From positions 1,116,001 to 1,180,000 of the forward strand of contig JBAOIH010000001.1 in the NCBI GenBank assembly GCA_037045645.1: DNA of 64,000 bases. The letters run 5' to 3'. The notes beneath the pieces were generated by a model. The model was not told the DNA's origin. It made no database searches and worked only from the letters and a program-made list of their open reading frames with translations. Positions 61,462 to 64,000 of the stretch are shown piece by piece (within the stretch, counting starts at the first letter, position 1; every line of letters starts with the position of its first letter). Source of the DNA: Nocardioides sp. Its GTDB lineage: Bacteria > Actinomycetota > Actinomycetes > Propionibacteriales > Nocardioidaceae. The translations under genes and the position numbers were made by a program.

Positions 61462-61534
61462 GAGATCACCTCCTGATGGTCAACGTAGCCGTTCCACGTG
61501 TTGTCCCTGGTCAGGGCCAGGTCTCGGCGGTTCG

Positions 61535-61540
61535 TAGAAT
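61535..61540 (+). promoter_or_regulatory. -10 box of hisD, leaderless arrangement
   Basis: TAGAAT is six bases from GTG 61547, so the his mRNA probably begins at the start codon, which argues against a long leader attenuator here. Confidence 0.5.
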
Positions 61541-61546
61541 CGAGCG

Positions 61547-62860
61547 GTGATCCGCCGCCTCGACATCAGGGGCTCTGCTGCGTCGGCGCAGGGCCCGCTC
61601 GACTACCGCGCCATCGTGCCGCGCGCGGACTTCGACGTCGAGGCGGCGACCCATCAGGTGCGGCCCGTGTTGGAGGCGGTGCGTACGCGTGGTGTGGCGG
61701 CGATCCGGGAGTTCACGGCGACGTTCGACGGTGTGGATCTCGGCGACATCCGGGTGCCCGCAGGTGCGCTGACCGACGCGCTCTCCGCCCTCGACTCATC
61801 CGTGCGCGCGGCCTTGGAGGAATCGATCCGACGGCTGCGTACGACCTGCGAGGCCGACCTGGAACGCGAGGCTGAGCACCGCATCGAGGTGGCTCCCGGC
61901 GCGGTGGTGACCCACCGGTCTGTGCCGGTCGACCGGGTGGGGCTCTACGTTCCCGGCGGGCTGGCGCCCCTGGTGTCGACGGTCGTGATGAACGTGGTGC
62001 CCGCGCAGGTCGCCGGTGTGCCCTCGATCGCGCTGTCCAGTCCGCCGCAGCAGGAGTCCGGCCTTCCCGACCCGACGGTGCTGGCGGCCTGTGCGCTCCT
62101 CGGTGTGGACGAGGTCTATGCCGTCGGGGGCGCCCAGGCGATCGCGATGTTCGCCTATGGCGCAGCGGAGTGCCGACCGGTGAACCTGGTCATCGGTCCC
62201 GGCAACCTCTATGTCACGGCCGCCAAACGGTTGTTGCGTGGCCTGGTCGGGATCGACTCCGAGGCCGGGCCGAGCGAGATCGCGATCCTCGCCGACGACT
62301 CGGCCATCGCAGCGTACGTCGCCGCGGACCTGCTGACCGAGGCCGAACACGGCGGCACGTCCGCGTCGCTGCTCGTAACCGACTCGGAGACTCTGGCCGA
62401 CGAGGTGAGCGCCGAGTTGGACAGGCAGGTCGCCGCTACGCGACACAGTGAGCGGATCGCCGACGCACTCGGTGGTCACCAGTCCGCGATCGTGTTGGTG
62501 GACGATGTCGCGCAGGGACTGGAGGTCGTCAACGCGTACGCCTCCGAGCACCTGGAGATCCACACCCGTGACGCCGCCAGTGTGGCCGCGCACGTCCGCA
62601 ATGCCGGTGCGATCTTCCTCGGCCCGTGGTCCCCGGTCGCGGTCGGCGACTACTGCGCCGGCTCCAATCACGTGCTGCCGACGGCCGGCTGCGCGTGCCA
62701 CTCGTCCGGGCTCTCGGTGCGCTCGTTCCTCAAGGCGATCCACGTCGTCGACTACACCCGAGATGCCCTCGCCGAGGTGGCCGACCACGTCCGGGTGCTC
62801 GCGGAGGCCGAGGACCTGCCGGGTCACGGTTCCGGCGTGACGATCCGGTTCGACGCATGA
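61547..62860 (+). CDS. hisD: histidinol dehydrogenase
   Basis: HisD oxidises histidinol to histidine in the last two steps of the pathway. The 437-residue enzyme has VPVDRVGLYVPGGLAPLVSTVVMNVVPAQVAGV, EVYAVGGAQAIAMFAYG, IGPGNLYVTAAKRLL, IDSEAGPSEIAI, TEAEHGGTSASLLVTD, SEHLEIHTRDA and SNHVLPTAG, with zinc-site His and Asp residues intact. It starts a his operon and overlaps hisC by four bases (ATGA). Confidence 0.96.
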   Translation: MIRRLDIRGSAASAQGPLDYRAIVPRADFDVEAATHQVRPVLEAVRTRGVAAIREFTATFDGVDLGDIRVPAGALTDALSALDSSVRAALEESIRRLRTTCEADLEREAEHRIEVAPGAVVTHRSVPVDRVGLYVPGGLAPLVSTVVMNVVPAQVAGVPSIALSSPPQQESGLPDPTVLAACALLGVDEVYAVGGAQAIAMFAYGAAECRPVNLVIGPGNLYVTAAKRLLRGLVGIDSEAGPSEIAILADDSAIAAYVAADLLTEAEHGGTSASLLVTDSETLADEVSAELDRQVAATRHSERIADALGGHQSAIVLVDDVAQGLEVVNAYASEHLEIHTRDAASVAAHVRNAGAIFLGPWSPVAVGDYCAGSNHVLPTAGCACHSSGLSVRSFLKAIHVVDYTRDALAEVADHVRVLAEAEDLPGHGSGVTIRFDA

Positions 62861-63984
62861 GTGCTGCCGCCTGGCCGCCCATCCGGCCCGAACTCGTGGG
62901 CATCGAGCCGTACGGGGCGCCACAGTTGGACGTGCCGGTGCAACTCAACGTGAACGAGAACCCGTACGCGCCGAGCGCCGCCTGCGCAGCCGACATCGCA
63001 CAGGCCGCCGGGGAGGCCGCGACCACGCTGAATCGCTACCCGGACCGGGAGTTCGTAGCGCTGCGCGAGAGTCTGGCGCGTTATCTGAGCGCGGATACGA
63101 CCTCGACGATCACACCCGAGATGGTGTGGGCAGCCAACGGGTCCAACGAGGTGATGCTGCAACTGCTGCAGGCATTCGGGGGTCCCGGGCGCACCGCCGT
63201 GAGCTTTGCGCCGACGTACTCGATGTATCCCGAGTACGCCCGCGACACCCACACCCGCTGGGTCACCGGCCGCCGCGACGACGACTTCGCGATCGACCTC
63301 GGCGCGGCACGTGCCTTGGTCGAGTCCGAATCGCCGAGCGTCATCCTGCTGCCGTCGCCGAACAATCCCACCGGCACCGCGCTGCCGCTCGACGCGGTCA
63401 CCGTGTTGTGCGAGGCGATGGGCGAGCAGGGGATCGTGGTCGTCGACGAGGCGTACGGCGAGTTCCGGCGCGACGGCGTACCAAGTGCGCTCGACCTGTT
63501 GTCGCAACACCGCAATCTCGTCGTGACGCGCACGATGAGCAAAGCCTTCGCTCTGGCGGGTGCCCGACTGGGATATCTGGCCGCCGATCCCGCGATCTGC
63601 GACGCGATCCGGGTGGTGCGGCTGCCGTACCACCTATCGGCGGTGACGCAGGCGACTGCGCTGGCGGCGCTGCGTCACACTTCTGAGTTGTTGGGCAATG
63701 TCGACGCACTGCGGCGCGAGCGCGATCACTTGGTGACCTGGCTGCGCCAGCGCTTCTATGAGGTCGCGGACTCCGACGCCAACTTCGTGCTCTTCGGTCC
63801 GTTCCCCGACCGGCATGCGATCTGGCAGGGGTTGCTCGACCGAGGAGTGTTGATCCGTGAGACCGGGCCGGACGGCTGGTTGAGGGTGTCGGTCGGTACG
63901 CCGGACGAGATGGGATCATTCAAGCAAGCCCTGGTCGCGGTCGATGCCGCGCGTCAGGACCCGGCAACCACGCAGGAGACATGA
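62857..63984 (+). CDS. hisC: histidinol-phosphate aminotransferase
   Basis: This 375-residue PLP enzyme converts imidazole acetol-phosphate to histidinol-phosphate. It shows LNVNENPYAPS, WAANGSNEVMLQLLQAFGG, LLPSPNNPTG, VVDEAYGEF and the PLP-Lys motif TRTMSKAFALAGARLGY. The start is ATG 62857, overlapping hisD. Its TGA overlaps the next ATG by one base (TGATG). Confidence 0.95.
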   Translation: MSAAAWPPIRPELVGIEPYGAPQLDVPVQLNVNENPYAPSAACAADIAQAAGEAATTLNRYPDREFVALRESLARYLSADTTSTITPEMVWAANGSNEVMLQLLQAFGGPGRTAVSFAPTYSMYPEYARDTHTRWVTGRRDDDFAIDLGAARALVESESPSVILLPSPNNPTGTALPLDAVTVLCEAMGEQGIVVVDEAYGEFRRDGVPSALDLLSQHRNLVVTRTMSKAFALAGARLGYLAADPAICDAIRVVRLPYHLSAVTQATALAALRHTSELLGNVDALRRERDHLVTWLRQRFYEVADSDANFVLFGPFPDRHAIWQGLLDRGVLIRETGPDGWLRVSVGTPDEMGSFKQALVAVDAARQDPATTQET

Positions 63985-64000
63985 TGAGCCGCACCGCGAC
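63984..64000 (+). CDS. hisB: probable hisB, first codons only (cut by the window end)
   Basis: An ATG at 63984 overlaps the hisC stop and encodes MSRTA before the window ends. HisB (imidazoleglycerol-phosphate dehydratase) follows hisD-hisC in most actinobacteria and often starts this way, but the identification is by context only. Confidence 0.6.

Noticed and set aside
1..64000. tRNA or rRNA genes
   Set aside because: I looked for T-loop (GTTCGA-type) and acceptor-stem pairs and for conserved rRNA stretches and found none that could be supported.

Overview
The window is high-GC DNA (roughly two-thirds G+C by eye) from an actinobacterium, most likely a member of the Propionibacteriales close to Nocardioides. 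The evidence is gene content and order: a complete actinobacterial dcw (division and cell wall) cluster, an SOS box of the TCGAAC-N4-GTTCGA type, frequent GTG starts with ATGA/GTGA overlaps, TAnnnT -10 boxes 6-8 bases upstream of start codons (leaderless transcripts), and short palindromic intergenic repeats of a kind I associate with this group.

Layout. (1) 1-8.4 kb: metabolism, with a coiled-coil protein, glycerol kinase, a DUF1028 protein, a PPi-type phosphofructokinase, an amino-acid permease and a class II DAHP synthase. (2) 8.4-19.7 kb: a block whose order recalls mycobacterial Rv2172c-Rv2178c: class I DAHP synthase with an aromatic leader peptide, a PknL-like PASTA kinase, the Rv2175c-type DNA-binding protein, a polyprenyl diphosphate synthase and MetF. 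A barnase/barstar pair is inserted. A SIMPL protein, a CrtI-like oxidoreductase, a DUF4126 protein and a YbaK protein follow. (3) 19.7-28.3 kb: a lower-GC gap with a secreted protein, then a LexA-controlled mutagenesis block (SOS box, DUF6504, HEPN protein, DnaE2), a methyltransferase, and DinB between two tandem-repeat arrays. (4) 28.3-33.4 kb: DUF3040, then a MoxR / DUF58 / transglutaminase operon. (5) 33.5-52.4 kb: the dcw cluster (mraZ, a small membrane protein, rsmH, ftsL, ftsI, murE, murF, mraY, murD, ftsW, murG, murC, ftsQ, ftsZ, pgeF, yggS, sepF, divIVA). (6) 52.5-64 kb: a TraR/DksA-type protein with a Lys/Ala/Pro repeat tail, lspA, an RluD-type pseudouridine synthase, a GNAT protein, a secreted protein, dnaE1, a second YbaK protein, a LON-domain protein, and the start of a his operon (hisD, hisC, first codons of probable hisB).

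The most notable regulatory signals are an 18-residue leader peptide (Tyr-Phe-Phe) followed by two tandem hairpins before the class I DAHP synthase; seven GTGG elements at exactly 10-bp spacing over the mraZ promoter, fitting MraZ autoregulation; a long hairpin between mraZ and rsmH that may be the mraW RNA motif; and a 22-bp perfect hairpin that buries the dinB start.

A caution about sequence quality: ten places show a one-base frame slip, each repaired by deleting one base. They include essential genes (dnaE1, murE, ftsQ). I read these mainly as insertion-type sequencing or assembly errors, and I give those genes as full-length spans. The apparent MurE-MurF fusion is probably one of them.
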